A stretch of 64,000 bases of DNA, taken from the NCBI RefSeq assembly GCF_965215655.1, contig NZ_OZ244111.1:2976001-3040000 (forward strand), given 5' to 3'. A program made the translations under genes and the position numbers. Source of the stretch: Nioella sp965215655 (GTDB lineage: Bacteria > Pseudomonadota > Alphaproteobacteria > Rhodobacterales > Rhodobacteraceae). Below, piece after piece: positions 24,771-32,397 of the stretch (within the stretch, counting starts at the first letter, position 1; each line of letters begins with the position of its first letter). A model generated the notes under the pieces. The model was not told the origin of the DNA and made no database searches. It was given only the letters and a program-made list of their open reading frames with translations.

Positions 24771-25970
24771 TCAGATCACCCCGTCGCGCGCCAGCCGTTC
24801 CAGCTCTGCCGTATCCAGCCCGAGCGCACCGAAGACCTCCTCCGCATCGGCCCCGAGTGCAGGTGGCCCATCCGCCACCTCGGGCGCGGCCCCATCCAGT
24901 TTCACCCCCGGTCGCAGCACCCGTACCGGCCGGTCCACGCCCGGCACATCCTCGAATGAGGCCACCAGCCCACGGTCGGCCACCTGTGGATGCGCCAGCG
25001 CCTCGGGCACCGACAGAACCGCCCCGGCAGGCACGCCCAATGCGTTCAACTCGCGCGCCCAGTCCCGCGCCGATTTGTCCTCCAACCGCGCCTCGATGAG
25101 CGACCGCAGCGCGTAGCGGTTGCGCTTGCGATCCTCGCGCGTGGCATAGTCGGGGTCGTCCAGCAACACTTCCAACCCCAGATGCCGGGCCAGAAATTCC
25201 CATTGTTCGTCCTTGTTGGCGGCGATGTTCACGAGGCCCCCCTTGCAGCGGAAGGCACCCGAAGGAGCAGAGGTGGTATTCTCATTGCCATGGGCGCCGG
25301 GTTCCACCCCCGCGATCAGGTAGTTCGACACCGCCCATCCCATCGTCGCCAGCACCGCCTCCAGCATCGACACGTCGATAACGCAGCCCCGGTCCGGCGC
25401 GTTCAGGGCGGATGCAATCGCCATCGCCGCCGTCAGCCCGCCGATCGTGTCGGCAATCGGATAGCCCACGCGCAAAGGCGCGCTCTCTGTATCGCCGGTG
25501 ATCGACATGACGCCCGAGACGCCCTGCACGATCTGGTCATAGGCGGGGCGGTCGACCCATGGCCCGTCCTGCCCGAACCCCGAAATCGCGCAATAGATCA
25601 GCCGGGGGTTTTCGGCCCGCAGCACTTCTGGCCCCAGCCCCAACCGATCCATCACCCCGGGGCGGAAGTTTTCCACCAGCACGTCGGCCCCGCGCACCAG
25701 CGCCTTCAGGATCTCCCTGCCCTTGGCATGTTTCAGGTTCAGAGTGACCGATTTCTTTCCGGCGTTCTGCGCCAGGAAAGACACGCCCATGCCCTTGGCG
25801 TTCAGCGCCGGATCGGCCCCCAACTGCCTTGCCAGATCGCCCCGTCCCGGCGCCTCCACCTTGATCACCTCGGCCCCCATATGGGCCAATTGGTGACAGG
25901 CGAAGGGACCGGCCAGCACATTGGTCATGTCCAGCACGCGAATACCGTCAAGGGGCTTGGGGGCGGTCAT
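24771..25970 (-). CDS. CaiB/BaiF family CoA transferase
   Basis: A class III CoA transferase of 399 residues, moving CoA between carboxylic acids. Motifs: LDGIRVLDMTNVLAGPFACHQLAHMGAEVIKVE at the N-terminus, FLAQNAGKKSVTLNLK, and RPAYDQIVQGVSG near residue 155, where Asp is the expected catalytic residue. Substrate cannot be told; formyl-, succinyl- or carnitine-type acceptors are all possible. Its ATG overlaps the stop of the AbrB-family gene upstream (ATGA), so the two are co-expressed. Confidence 0.93.
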   Translation of the reverse strand: MTAPKPLDGIRVLDMTNVLAGPFACHQLAHMGAEVIKVEAPGRGDLARQLGADPALNAKGMGVSFLAQNAGKKSVTLNLKHAKGREILKALVRGADVLVENFRPGVMDRLGLGPEVLRAENPRLIYCAISGFGQDGPWVDRPAYDQIVQGVSGVMSITGDTESAPLRVGYPIADTIGGLTAAMAIASALNAPDRGCVIDVSMLEAVLATMGWAVSNYLIAGVEPGAHGNENTTSAPSGAFRCKGGLVNIAANKDEQWEFLARHLGLEVLLDDPDYATREDRKRNRYALRSLIEARLEDKSARDWARELNALGVPAGAVLSVPEALAHPQVADRGLVASFEDVPGVDRPVRVLRPGVKLDGAAPEVADGPPALGADAEEVFGALGLDTAELERLARDGVI

Positions 25971-27010
25971 GTCTCGGGCTCCGATCTGGGCAGGAAGGCG
26001 GGCACGAGGAAGGTCAGCAGTAGGATGCGGAATGCGTGGTGGAAGGCCACGAAAGCCGGGTCCGCATCCAGCATCACCGACATCGCCGCCATGGTCTCCA
26101 ACCCGCCGGGGGCATAGGCAATCAGCAGGTTGGTGACCGGCAGGCCCAGGGCCCAGTGCATGGATAGCGCCGCCCCCACGGTGGCGATCAGCGCCAGAGT
26201 CGTCAGCACCGCCGCCGCGCCAGAGGCACGCCGGATCTGGGCCAGCGAGATGCCTGAAAAGCGGGTGCCGATCAAAGTGCCCATGATGGCAAATCCGGGG
26301 ATCGTCACCCATACGGGCACCAGCCCCGGGGTTGCTCCGGTGCCATGGCTGACCGCCGAGACGATGAAGCCGCCCATCAGGAAGGCCGCAGGCATGTTGA
26401 GGCGTTTCAGCACCGTGCCGAGCGCCGCGGCCAGCACCATGATCACCCCCAGATGCACAAGCGACATCACCGCGTCGGGGCGCGCCGACATGCTCAGATC
26501 CACATCGGTCAGCAGGGCCACAGCCAGCGGCACCAGCAATGTCAGGATGAGCACCCGCAGGGATTGCGCCACGGTGATGGTCGAAAGCTCCGATTTGGTA
26601 TCGGCAGACAGGGACAGGATATAGCTCAAATGTCCGGGCGTTGCCGCCAAGAGGGCCGATATGCGGTCGAATTCAAGCCAGCGTTGCAAGAGCGTTGCAC
26701 CGCCCAGAAAGATGATCAGAAGCGCCGAGGCAAGCGCCGCGAGGCTCAGGGGCCATTGCGCCGCAGCGGCCAGGATCTCGGGGTTCACGCCGGCCCCCAT
26801 GGACGTGCCGATGACCAGAAAGCAGCCGTCCCTCAGCGGCAGCGGCACCCGCGTGCGCAGGCCCAAGACTCCCGCCAGCGTCACCAGCGCGGCTGGCCCC
26901 GTCAGGTAGGGGGCGGGGATGTGCAGCCAGACCGCGGCCATCGCGCCAATAGCGCCCACGGCCAGCGTGGTGGCGAGCGTTGCGGGATCTGGGGGCAGCC
27001 AGGTGTTCAT
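25967..27010 (-). CDS. AbrB family (ammonia monooxygenase-like duplication) membrane protein
   Basis: A 347-residue inner membrane protein with about ten hydrophobic helices arranged as two repeats, the AbrB duplication family (once called putative ammonia monooxygenase). Characteristic stretches: GFLVIGTSMGAGVNPE-like near residue 70, LLAATPGHLSYILSLSADTKSE and LIAYAPGGLETMAAMSVML near the C-terminus. Such proteins probably transport small organic acids. Coupling to a CoA transferase fits uptake followed by CoA activation, but this is inference. The GGGGGT before the ATG serves as ribosome binding site. Confidence 0.85.
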   Translation of the reverse strand: MNTWLPPDPATLATTLAVGAIGAMAAVWLHIPAPYLTGPAALVTLAGVLGLRTRVPLPLRDGCFLVIGTSMGAGVNPEILAAAAQWPLSLAALASALLIIFLGGATLLQRWLEFDRISALLAATPGHLSYILSLSADTKSELSTITVAQSLRVLILTLLVPLAVALLTDVDLSMSARPDAVMSLVHLGVIMVLAAALGTVLKRLNMPAAFLMGGFIVSAVSHGTGATPGLVPVWVTIPGFAIMGTLIGTRFSGISLAQIRRASGAAAVLTTLALIATVGAALSMHWALGLPVTNLLIAYAPGGLETMAAMSVMLDADPAFVAFHHAFRILLLTFLVPAFLPRSEPET

Positions 27011-27099
27011 ACCCCCCGTGATACGCCTGTGGAGGGGCCGCGCAAAGAGGATGAGACCGGCGTTGCGCATCGTGCAACGGATTTCAAGAGCACTTGACG

Positions 27100-27143
27100 G
27101 AAAAGAAAAAGACGATGCCCGGTCCGGGGGAGGACCGGGCATC
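27100..27143 (-). terminator. Intrinsic terminator for the small gene at 27193
   Basis: On the minus strand GATGCCCGGTCC - loop - GGACCGGGCATC is followed by GTCTTTTTCTTTT: a 12-bp stem with a T-rich tail. It lies about 50 bases past the stop of the small frame at 27193, supporting a transcribed gene there. Confidence 0.85.
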
Positions 27144-27192
27144 GGGGCACCGAACTAAGGACGGGGGGTGTTCAGCGCCGGGAAAGCAGCCG

Positions 27193-27363
27193 TCAAACGG
27201 AAAACAAGTGGCTGCGATATTGGAAAATGATTTCGTCATCACCACTGATCGCCTGGCCATAACAAGCGGGCAGCGGTTGCCAGAAATCCAAGGCAATCGG
27301 GGAAGGAACGCGTTTCACACTGACCGAGACAAATGTCAGCATGCACTTGAGAAATCGTGACAC
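27193..27363 (-). CDS. Small hypothetical protein, 56 residues
   Basis: A GTG start at 27363 has a GAGGGAG site about 6 nt upstream; the frame ends at 27193. The product has no transmembrane helix or family I recognise (contains PSPIALDFWQPLPACYGQA and DDEIIFQYRSHLF). Support comes from context: a strong terminator 50 bases downstream and an ECF-like motif pair upstream (TTTGAACC at 27434-27441 and CGACC at 27413-27417). An inverted repeat GCGCAGA-CTA-TCTGCGC (27384-27400) lies between that motif pair and the start. ATG at 27342 is an alternative start. Confidence 0.45.
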   Translation of the reverse strand: MSRFLKCMLTFVSVSVKRVPSPIALDFWQPLPACYGQAISGDDEIIFQYRSHLFSV

Positions 27364-27412
27364 GTTGTGCTCCCTCACCTGCAGCGCAGACTATCTGCGC
27401 AATACAGGGATA

Positions 27413-27441
27413 GGTCGGGGGGCGCGTCGACTTGGTTCAAA
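27413..27441 (-). promoter_or_regulatory. Candidate ECF-type promoter of the 56-residue gene
   Basis: Minus-strand TTTGAACC, 16 nt, CGACC. ECF sigma factors commonly use a -35 with AAC and a -10 starting CG, spaced 16-17 nt. The same pair with the same spacing precedes the next small gene. A-tracts just upstream (27442-27460) could be an UP element. Confidence 0.4.
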
Positions 27442-27491
27442 GTTTTTTCCGTTTTTTTTCGATCCACGCGCCGAGCTGGCGGAGCCCGTAC

Positions 27492-27524
27492 AAAAAAGGC
27501 CCGCACTCTTGAAGAATGCGGGCC
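27492..27524 (-). terminator. Intrinsic terminator downstream of the 59-residue gene
   Basis: On the minus strand GGCCCGCATTCTT - CAAGAGTGCGGGCC followed by TTTTTT. It lies about 90 bases past the stop at 27616 and supports transcription of that small frame. Confidence 0.88.
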
Positions 27525-27615
27525 GGAAAGGTGCCGATCAAAGCGGAAAAGCGGGATCGGTCAGACGAGGGACAAGCCCGTGGCAAGTGACGGTGGCCAC
27601 GGGAACACCGATGGT

Positions 27616-27795
27616 TCAGCCCTGAATGGCGCGGCGGAAATTGGTCAGCCGGGCGCGGGACGCAGGCGCGGTGTCAAGGGTGGGCACGGCCACCAGGTCA
27701 CGCTGCGACCCGGCTGCAATGCTGCGGACCTGAAGATGATCGCCTGCGATGGCGCGGCGGGCGGCAGAGGAAAAGGGGGCAAGAAAACGGTTCAT
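27616..27795 (-). CDS. Small hypothetical protein, 59 residues
   Basis: ATG at 27795 with AGGA about 8 nt upstream; the frame runs 59 codons to 27616 (begins MNRFLAPFSSAARRAIAGDH, ends RLTNFRRAIQG). It is Ala/Arg-rich and soluble, with no family I recognise. It is supported by a strong terminator downstream and by the ECF-like motif pair upstream (27852-27880). It shares the opening pattern xxRFL with the next small gene. Located right after the ECF sigma / anti-sigma / subtilase operon on the same strand. Confidence 0.5.
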   Translation of the reverse strand: MNRFLAPFSSAARRAIAGDHLQVRSIAAGSQRDLVAVPTLDTAPASRARLTNFRRAIQG

Positions 27796-27851
27796 GGCTT
27801 GGGTCCTGATCGCTATGGCATCCGGCGGGAAAAACCGCCCTTATACCTGTT

Positions 27852-27880
27852 GGTCGGACGGTGGGCGGCCTCGGTTCAAA
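27852..27880 (-). promoter_or_regulatory. Candidate ECF-type promoter of the 59-residue gene
   Basis: Minus-strand TTTGAACC (27873-27880), 16 nt, CGACC (27852-27856), about 57 nt before the ATG. It has the same two boxes and spacing as the copy at 27413-27441. Confidence 0.4.
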
Positions 27881-27922
27881 ATCCCTTCCCGATTGCGCCG
27901 TGACAAAAGCCGGAAACGCAAG

Positions 27923-27947
27923 AAACCGGCCTGCAACAGGCCGGTTT
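27923..27947 (-). terminator. Hairpin ending the sigma / anti-sigma / subtilase operon
   Basis: AAACCGGCCTG - TTG - CAGGCCGGTTT, an 11-bp perfect stem 30 bases after the subtilase stop. The tail (CTTGCGTTTCC) is only moderately T-rich. Confidence 0.75.
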
Positions 27948-27976
27948 CCCAAGGCTCACTCCTGCAATATTCGGTT

Positions 27977-29248
27977 TCAGCAGCCGCCGCGCACAAGACC
28001 CCAACCGAACTCCGAATCGAAGCCATCCGGCCCAAGATCCACCGCCGAGCCGCGCAGGCGGTCACGAATCTGACTCAGGCTCAATCCGCCGCCTGCCCCC
28101 AGCCGGGCCGCCAGCGCGGTGACGATAGGGGCGGCATAGGAGGTGCCGGAGGCATAGTTGCCGCCGCGCGAGGAGGCGACGTAGAGATCGACACCGGGGG
28201 CCGAGAACTCGATATGGTCGCCGTAATTGGCATCACGATACCGGCGGAAAGCGGCGTCGACGGCGGTTACGGCGATGACCGAAGGGTGAGCCGCCGGATA
28301 GGCCGCCCGTTCCCGACCGTCATTGCCCGCAGCGGCGATCATGATCGCCCCGCGTGCGGCAGCGCTGTCCAGAACAGCCGTCAGCACAGAGTTTTCCGGC
28401 CCCGCGAAGGACATGTTGATCAGCCGCACATCCTGTTGCAGCAGCCATTCGATGGCGGTGGCAATGCGTTCGATATCCGCGCCGACGTCACCGCGCGACT
28501 CCGTAAAGGCCGACACGGCATAAAGCGCGGCACCGGGGGCAAAGCCGCCAAGCGCGCCGGACGGGTCCTGCCCCACGATCAGCGCCGCCACGGCGGTTCC
28601 ATGATTGCCGGCAGGCGGGCGTTCCCCATCGCCAAGGAAGCTCTGCGTCACGATCTGCGCGCCGGCAAGTGCCGGATGGTCGGGGTCAACCGGCCCGTCG
28701 ATAAGACCAATCGACCGACGCCCCACCGGGCAGGCACCGGGGGAAGCATCCCCAATCATGTCGGCGGCGTAGACGCGGGGGCGGGCCTGCGACAGCTCAT
28801 AGATATGGTGACGCCCCACCTGGGTATTCGGGGCCACATCGTCGAGAATCAAGTTGGCCCGGCGCACACCAAGGCGCAGGCGGAAATCGTAGATGGCAAT
28901 GCGGATGCCGAGCAGAGGCAGATCACGATAGCGCAACAGTTGCGCCCCGGCTTCGGTCAGACCATTCCGCGAGGCGTCGAATTCCGAGATCGGGCCGCTG
29001 ACGATGTATTCGGGCAGACCCGATGGAGATGTCACCACACGAGGTTGGGCCGAATTGTCGGCATCCACCCGTTCATCTTCATGATCATATCCGTCTTGGT
29101 AATCGTCGGGGTAGCACGGCCCGTCACACTCTCCGGGGCTGGTCGGCCCCCCGGTTGTCGGGTCGGTGGGTTCGACCTGGGCTTGCGCAGCCCCCACCTG
29201 AAGCATGAGCAGAAAAGCTGCGGCGACAAAGATGATCAGACGAAACAT
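27977..29248 (-). CDS. Exported S8 family (subtilisin-like) serine peptidase
   Basis: A 423-residue secreted subtilase. A signal peptide (MFRLIIFVAAAFLLMLQVGA) is followed by an acidic Pro-rich stretch, then a region to ~175 that may be a prodomain. The catalytic triad is complete: Asp in IGLIDGPVDPDHP near residue 184, His in NHGTAVAALIVGQD near 216 and Ser in ASGTSYAAPIVTALAAR near 380. The ATG at 29248 has GAAGG 8 nt upstream. It is the third gene of an operon with an ECF sigma factor and its anti-sigma, so it may act in that regulon, perhaps on the anti-sigma periplasmic domain (inference). Confidence 0.92.
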   Translation of the reverse strand: MFRLIIFVAAAFLLMLQVGAAQAQVEPTDPTTGGPTSPGECDGPCYPDDYQDGYDHEDERVDADNSAQPRVVTSPSGLPEYIVSGPISEFDASRNGLTEAGAQLLRYRDLPLLGIRIAIYDFRLRLGVRRANLILDDVAPNTQVGRHHIYELSQARPRVYAADMIGDASPGACPVGRRSIGLIDGPVDPDHPALAGAQIVTQSFLGDGERPPAGNHGTAVAALIVGQDPSGALGGFAPGAALYAVSAFTESRGDVGADIERIATAIEWLLQQDVRLINMSFAGPENSVLTAVLDSAAARGAIMIAAAGNDGRERAAYPAAHPSVIAVTAVDAAFRRYRDANYGDHIEFSAPGVDLYVASSRGGNYASGTSYAAPIVTALAARLGAGGGLSLSQIRDRLRGSAVDLGPDGFDSEFGWGLVRGGC

Positions 29249-29269
29249 AAGCAGGGCCTTCAAAAGGGA

Positions 29270-29887
29270 CTATTGCACGTCCTCGACAATAGCCGAAGCC
29301 GACAGGGCTGCAAATGCGGCATCCGAGGTTTCTGCGTCAATGAGGCCAAGCCCGTAGATGCCAAGCGCCGAAGGGCCGGAAACGATCTCCAAACCGGCCT
29401 GCAGCAGAAGGGCACGCAGTTCCACCTCGGTGGCGTCGGGGGCGAAGACCACGGTGAAATCGGCCGCGGCACCGCCACTGGCCAGGGTGAACCCTGCGGG
29501 CTCGGCGCTATCCATGGGCGCAGAACCCGGACCGAATTGCGGCAGGTTGAACCCGATGCCCACAGCCAGCACCACGGCGGCGGCGACCTGCCAGATGCGC
29601 AGGCGCATCAGCGGCACCACGTTGTCATTGGCGGCGGCAGGGGCCGGGGTCGACAGGCGTTCGCGCTGTTCGGCATCCACATCACGCATCAGCCGGGCCA
29701 GTCCGAATTCGCCGGGGCTGGCGACCTCTTCAGCCTGCATGGTGTCGCGGATGGCCGTCAGTGCGGCCAGTTCGGCGCGCAGGTCTGCATCCTCGGCCAG
29801 GGCTGCATCGACAGCGGCCAGATCGGCGCCTTGCAGGGTTCCGTTTGCCCGGAAGGGCAGGAGTTCGTGGATTTGCTCGTTGGTCAT
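29270..29887 (-). CDS. Transmembrane anti-sigma factor with subtilase-prodomain-like periplasmic part
   Basis: A 205-residue protein. The N-terminal ~80 residues (MTNEQIHELLPFRANGTLQG...) resemble cytosolic anti-sigma domains but lack the zinc HxxxCxxC motif. One transmembrane helix lies at about 96-118 (IWQVAAAVVLAVGIGFNL). The periplasmic part (about 140-205) reads FTVVFAPDATEVELRALLLQ, AGLEIVSGPSALGIYGLGL, a pattern reminiscent of I9-like subtilase propeptide inhibitors. The ATG overlaps the sigma gene by ATGA. Proposed role: hold the sigma factor at the membrane and sense or be cut by the adjacent protease. The fold call is by eye only. Confidence 0.8.
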   Translation of the reverse strand: MTNEQIHELLPFRANGTLQGADLAAVDAALAEDADLRAELAALTAIRDTMQAEEVASPGEFGLARLMRDVDAEQRERLSTPAPAAANDNVVPLMRLRIWQVAAAVVLAVGIGFNLPQFGPGSAPMDSAEPAGFTLASGGAAADFTVVFAPDATEVELRALLLQAGLEIVSGPSALGIYGLGLIDAETSDAAFAALSASAIVEDVQ

Positions 29888-30435
29888 GCCACACCTCTTT
29901 CCACGCGGCCCGACAGGCAGCGCATCAACAGTTTCTTGGCATGGAAGATGCGGGTCTTGATCGTACCTTCCGGCACCCCCGACACCTCGGCTATCTCGCC
30001 ATAGGTCATGTCCTGGTAGAACGCGAGCGTGATCGCCGAACGGTGATCGTCCTTCAGCGTCTCCAGGCAATGCCTTACATGCTCGGCCTCCTGGCCGGCT
30101 GCAAGGCAGGTCTCCTGATCGGGGCCGTCATCTGCCATGTCCGGTGTTTCATCGGTCAGGTCCATACGGCCGCGCTTGCGCATCGCGTCGATGCTCTTTC
30201 TGTAGGCTATTCCGAAAATCCAGGTCTGCACTTTCGATCTCCCTTCAAAGCGGCCGGCGGAACGCCAGACATCCATGAACACTTCATGGAGTATGTCGTT
30301 TGCTTCGTGAGGATCGTTCAATCTGGAGACGATAAATTTGTAGACGGGCCGTTCGAGCGCACGATAGAGCGCCGCCAAGGCCTGCTTGTCGCCCTGCGCG
30401 ATCTGCTCGATCAGGAACTTGTGGTCTGCACTCAT
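29884..30435 (-). CDS. ECF-type RNA polymerase sigma factor
   Basis: A 183-residue sigma-70 family factor with only regions 2 and 4. Region 2: YKFIVSRLNDPHEANDILHEVFMDVWRSAGRFEG with the core-binding DILHEVF helix, and WIFGIAYRKSIDAMRKRGR for -10 recognition. Region 4: LKDDHRSAITLAFYQDMTYGEIAEVSGVPEGTIKTRIFHAKKLL, the helix-turn-helix for -35. The start at 30435 gives the usual length. First gene of the operon; the anti-sigma and subtilase follow. I did not find a convincing copy of the TTTGAACC-N16-CGACC motif just upstream, so autoregulation is unproven. Confidence 0.93.
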   Translation of the reverse strand: MSADHKFLIEQIAQGDKQALAALYRALERPVYKFIVSRLNDPHEANDILHEVFMDVWRSAGRFEGRSKVQTWIFGIAYRKSIDAMRKRGRMDLTDETPDMADDGPDQETCLAAGQEAEHVRHCLETLKDDHRSAITLAFYQDMTYGEIAEVSGVPEGTIKTRIFHAKKLLMRCLSGRVERGVA

Positions 30436-30891
30436 GTCTAAAGGCCCGTCCTGCCTACAAGAGCCAGACTTAACCGGTTTGGCTGGCCGCGCCAAGTGGG
30501 ACTGAGGTCAGGTTTCCCCGACACTTGTGCCGTTTCATAGAAGACCCGAGCCGCAACAGGTTTGTCGAAGGCAGATCGATCAAGACGGCGCGGCAGTTGA
30601 GATGGCCATGGGTGTTCAACTCCGGCATCTGCAAGATCCGGACATCAGAGTCAGGCAGCCTCGTCCTCGACCCGATCCACCAGATGCCGGGGCTGAACAG
30701 GATACAGCGACGTCCCGAACTGCTTGCCGGACTGTTTGGAAGCACCAAAGGGCCCATTCAGGCAAGGGCACTAACGCCGGATCGCCCGCTTTGGACAGAG
30801 GGTAAGGACTCCGGCCGATCCGGGTCCGGCCACGCGCTTTGAGGACGGGGGCCTGTCTCCTGCCAGCGTAGCTTCCCATGGTATCGGAGGA
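30436..30891. other. Intergenic region without a supported gene
   Basis: About 455 bases between the sigma factor and tRNA-His. Several short frames exist. The best is a minus-strand 52-codon frame ending at 30470 (MPELNTHGHLNCRAVLIDLP...), but it has no clear ribosome binding site and no family I recognise. The region should hold the sigma operon promoter. Confidence 0.6.
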
Positions 30892-30968
30892 TGGTACCGC
30901 CTCCCCGGCTTGAACGGGGGACCTCTGGATCCACAATCCAGCGCTCTAACCAACTGAGCTAAGGCGGC
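30892..30968 (-). tRNA. tRNA-His(GTG)
   Basis: On the minus strand: acceptor GCCGCCT / AGGCGGT, D-arm TAGCTCAGTTGGTTAGAGC, anticodon arm CTGGA-TTGTGGA-TCCAG with anticodon GTG, T-arm CCCCG-TTCAAGC-CGGGG, then A73 and encoded CCA. The position before G1 is T rather than G, the discriminator is A73 rather than C73, and G1 faces U72. This is the alphaproteobacterial variant of tRNA-His in which the otherwise universal G-1 identity base has been lost. Confidence 0.96.
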
Positions 30969-31016
30969 ACTGGCGGGGTGGATAGCCCCCGTTGCGCCGG
31001 AATGCAAGCCTCTCTG

Positions 31017-31508
31017 TTACGTCAAATTCAGCTTCCATGTCTGTTCTTCCAGCCGCTGCCCGAAGGAGGTGACGGGATGGCTGTCGATGCAGGTGAACCC
31101 GGCCTTTTCATACAGCGCACAGGCGGCCCGGTGGCTAGCATGGGTCCAAAGCACCATCTCTCGGTACCCCTTGTCGCGGGCATAGGTGATGCAGGCATCG
31201 AGAAGCCGTTTGCCAAGCCCTCTGCCCCGTGCTGCCGGGGTCAGAAGGAAGAGGCGCAGCTTGGCCTGACCCGGTTCCGGCCCTTTGACACAGAAAATGG
31301 AGCCGAGCCTCTGCTCCCCGTCCCAGGCAATCCAGGCGCGTTCGCAGGCGGGGTCGCGGGTATGGATATATTCGGCCAGGATCTCGGCCACGAGCGCCTC
31401 GAAACTGGCATCGAATCCCTCGTCTCGCGCGTAAAGCTCCGCGTGCTGCTGGATCAGCCAACCGGCGTCACCGATGGCCAGATCGCGCAGGTCGATCCCG
31501 TCAGACAT
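31017..31508 (-). CDS. GNAT family N-acetyltransferase
   Basis: A 163-residue acetyltransferase. The acetyl-CoA loop is clear in LRLFLLTPAARGRGLGKRLLDACI (about residues 83-107), followed by HASHRAACALYEKAGFTCID, the C-terminal motif B. N-terminal IRDLAIGDAGWLIQQHAELYARDEGF-like sequence resembles MarR-fused acetyltransferases, but no DNA-binding domain is present. Substrate unknown. Stands alone after tRNA-His. Confidence 0.9.
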   Translation of the reverse strand: MSDGIDLRDLAIGDAGWLIQQHAELYARDEGFDASFEALVAEILAEYIHTRDPACERAWIAWDGEQRLGSIFCVKGPEPGQAKLRLFLLTPAARGRGLGKRLLDACITYARDKGYREMVLWTHASHRAACALYEKAGFTCIDSHPVTSFGQRLEEQTWKLNLT

Positions 31509-31629
31509 GCGATTTCCCCTTTGTGGACCCTGTATCGTTCCAGTATTTTGCCTTGTATCGCCACGGGCAAGGGTCTAGGCCGCTTGCCAGCCCCTTATCA
31601 GGGGAAAACCGGGTTCTTGGAGGACACGC

Positions 31630-31821
31630 ATGGGTATCGACAGCGAAAGCGATATTGCCGCCAATCTGCAGATCGGCCCCACCACCCTGGGCATGGTCCG
31701 CATCTATATCGAAGCAGACGGCGTCGATCTGCCGCTGGATTTCGACCCGGAGGAAGCCCTGGAGATTGCCGAGGAACTGCGCGTCGCGGCGGAAACCATC
31801 CGCAAGGGCACTAGGGGCTGA
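31630..31821 (+). CDS. DUF6324 family protein
   Basis: A 63-residue acidic protein matching the Rhodobacterales family DUF6324: SDIAANLQIGPTTLGMVRIY and LPLDFDPEEALEIAEELRVA. GGAGG lies about 7 nt upstream of the ATG. Function unknown. Divergent from the GNAT gene; the stop is followed by about 40 bases and then a repeat element belonging to mmcB on the other strand. Confidence 0.85.
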   Translation: MGIDSESDIAANLQIGPTTLGMVRIYIEADGVDLPLDFDPEEALEIAEELRVAAETIRKGTRG

Positions 31822-31860
31822 ACCCCTGCGCGATGGCGTCGCCGCTTGATGGCGTGTCAT

Positions 31861-31917
31861 ACGAGGGGCGCTGCCCCTCGCGCTCCCCGGAGTATTTGGG
31901 CCAAGAAGAAGGGGTGC
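31861..31917 (-). repeat. 3'-UTR repeat element copy 3, directly after mmcB
   Basis: Read in the sense of mmcB: stop, about 12 nt, then CCCCTTCTTCTTGGCCCAAA, TACTCCGGGGAGC and the hairpin GAGGGGC-AGC-GCCCCTC. Same core and same position relative to a stop codon as the copies at 3735, 24607 and 38817. It also lies between convergent DUF6324 and mmcB. Confidence 0.8.
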
Positions 31918-31929
31918 GAACAATTTTGG

Positions 31930-32385
31930 TCAAATGCTGCCCGGTTTGGGGTCGCGATATCCGTGCAGACGCTGCGCAGCGGTCCGGGCGAATTTCTGGG
32001 TTAGCACCTTGCGCCGGGCGGGGGGCAGTTTGGTCTCGGGCCCAAAACGCAGGATTTCCGCGTCATAGGCATCGGCGATGATCAGCCCGGTGCCCTCGGG
32101 CAGCAGATCGGTCGGAAATTCCTGATCCACCGCCCAGAAATACCGGTCGCACCATTCCAGGTAGCCATCCCATTTCGAATCGGAGGTGAAGTCGACACGG
32201 CTCGATTTGCACTCGATCACCCAGATTTCCCCTTTGGGGCCAAGCGCCATGACATCCACCCGCTTGCCCCGCTCTGGCACGAATTCCTCCAGGCTGGCGA
32301 AATCATGCTGGCGCAGATGACGGCAGACGCCCCGGGCCAGCAGCTGGCCGGGCATGAGATCGGGAAGGAGAGCGTCGTTTGCCAT
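31930..32385 (-). CDS. mmcB: MmcB family DNA repair protein
   Basis: A 151-residue protein of the MmcB family, shown in Caulobacter to aid resistance to mitomycin C. The PD-(D/E)xK nuclease-fold signature is visible: GKRVDVMALGPKGEIWVIECKSSRVDF, with Asp, Glu and Lys in the usual places. Further family motifs: WDGYLEWCDRYFWAV and TGLIIADAYDAEILRF. The start at 32385 is chosen because it matches the family N-terminus and lies just after an SOS box. Expected to be induced by DNA damage. Confidence 0.9.
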   Translation of the reverse strand: MANDALLPDLMPGQLLARGVCRHLRQHDFASLEEFVPERGKRVDVMALGPKGEIWVIECKSSRVDFTSDSKWDGYLEWCDRYFWAVDQEFPTDLLPEGTGLIIADAYDAEILRFGPETKLPPARRKVLTQKFARTAAQRLHGYRDPKPGSI

Positions 32386-32397
32386 GCTGCCAGACTG

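Noticed and set aside
30470..30628. Minus-strand frame of 52 codons (MPELNTHGHLNCRAVLIDLP...) just upstream of the sigma factor gene
   Set aside because: Composition is not unreasonable but there is no clear ribosome binding site and no family match I can name; kept only as a remark on the intergenic region.
30525..30842. Plus-strand frame of 105 codons upstream of tRNA-His
   Set aside because: It starts with TTG without a ribosome binding site, has no recognisable family and has a competing frame of similar length. No terminator follows.
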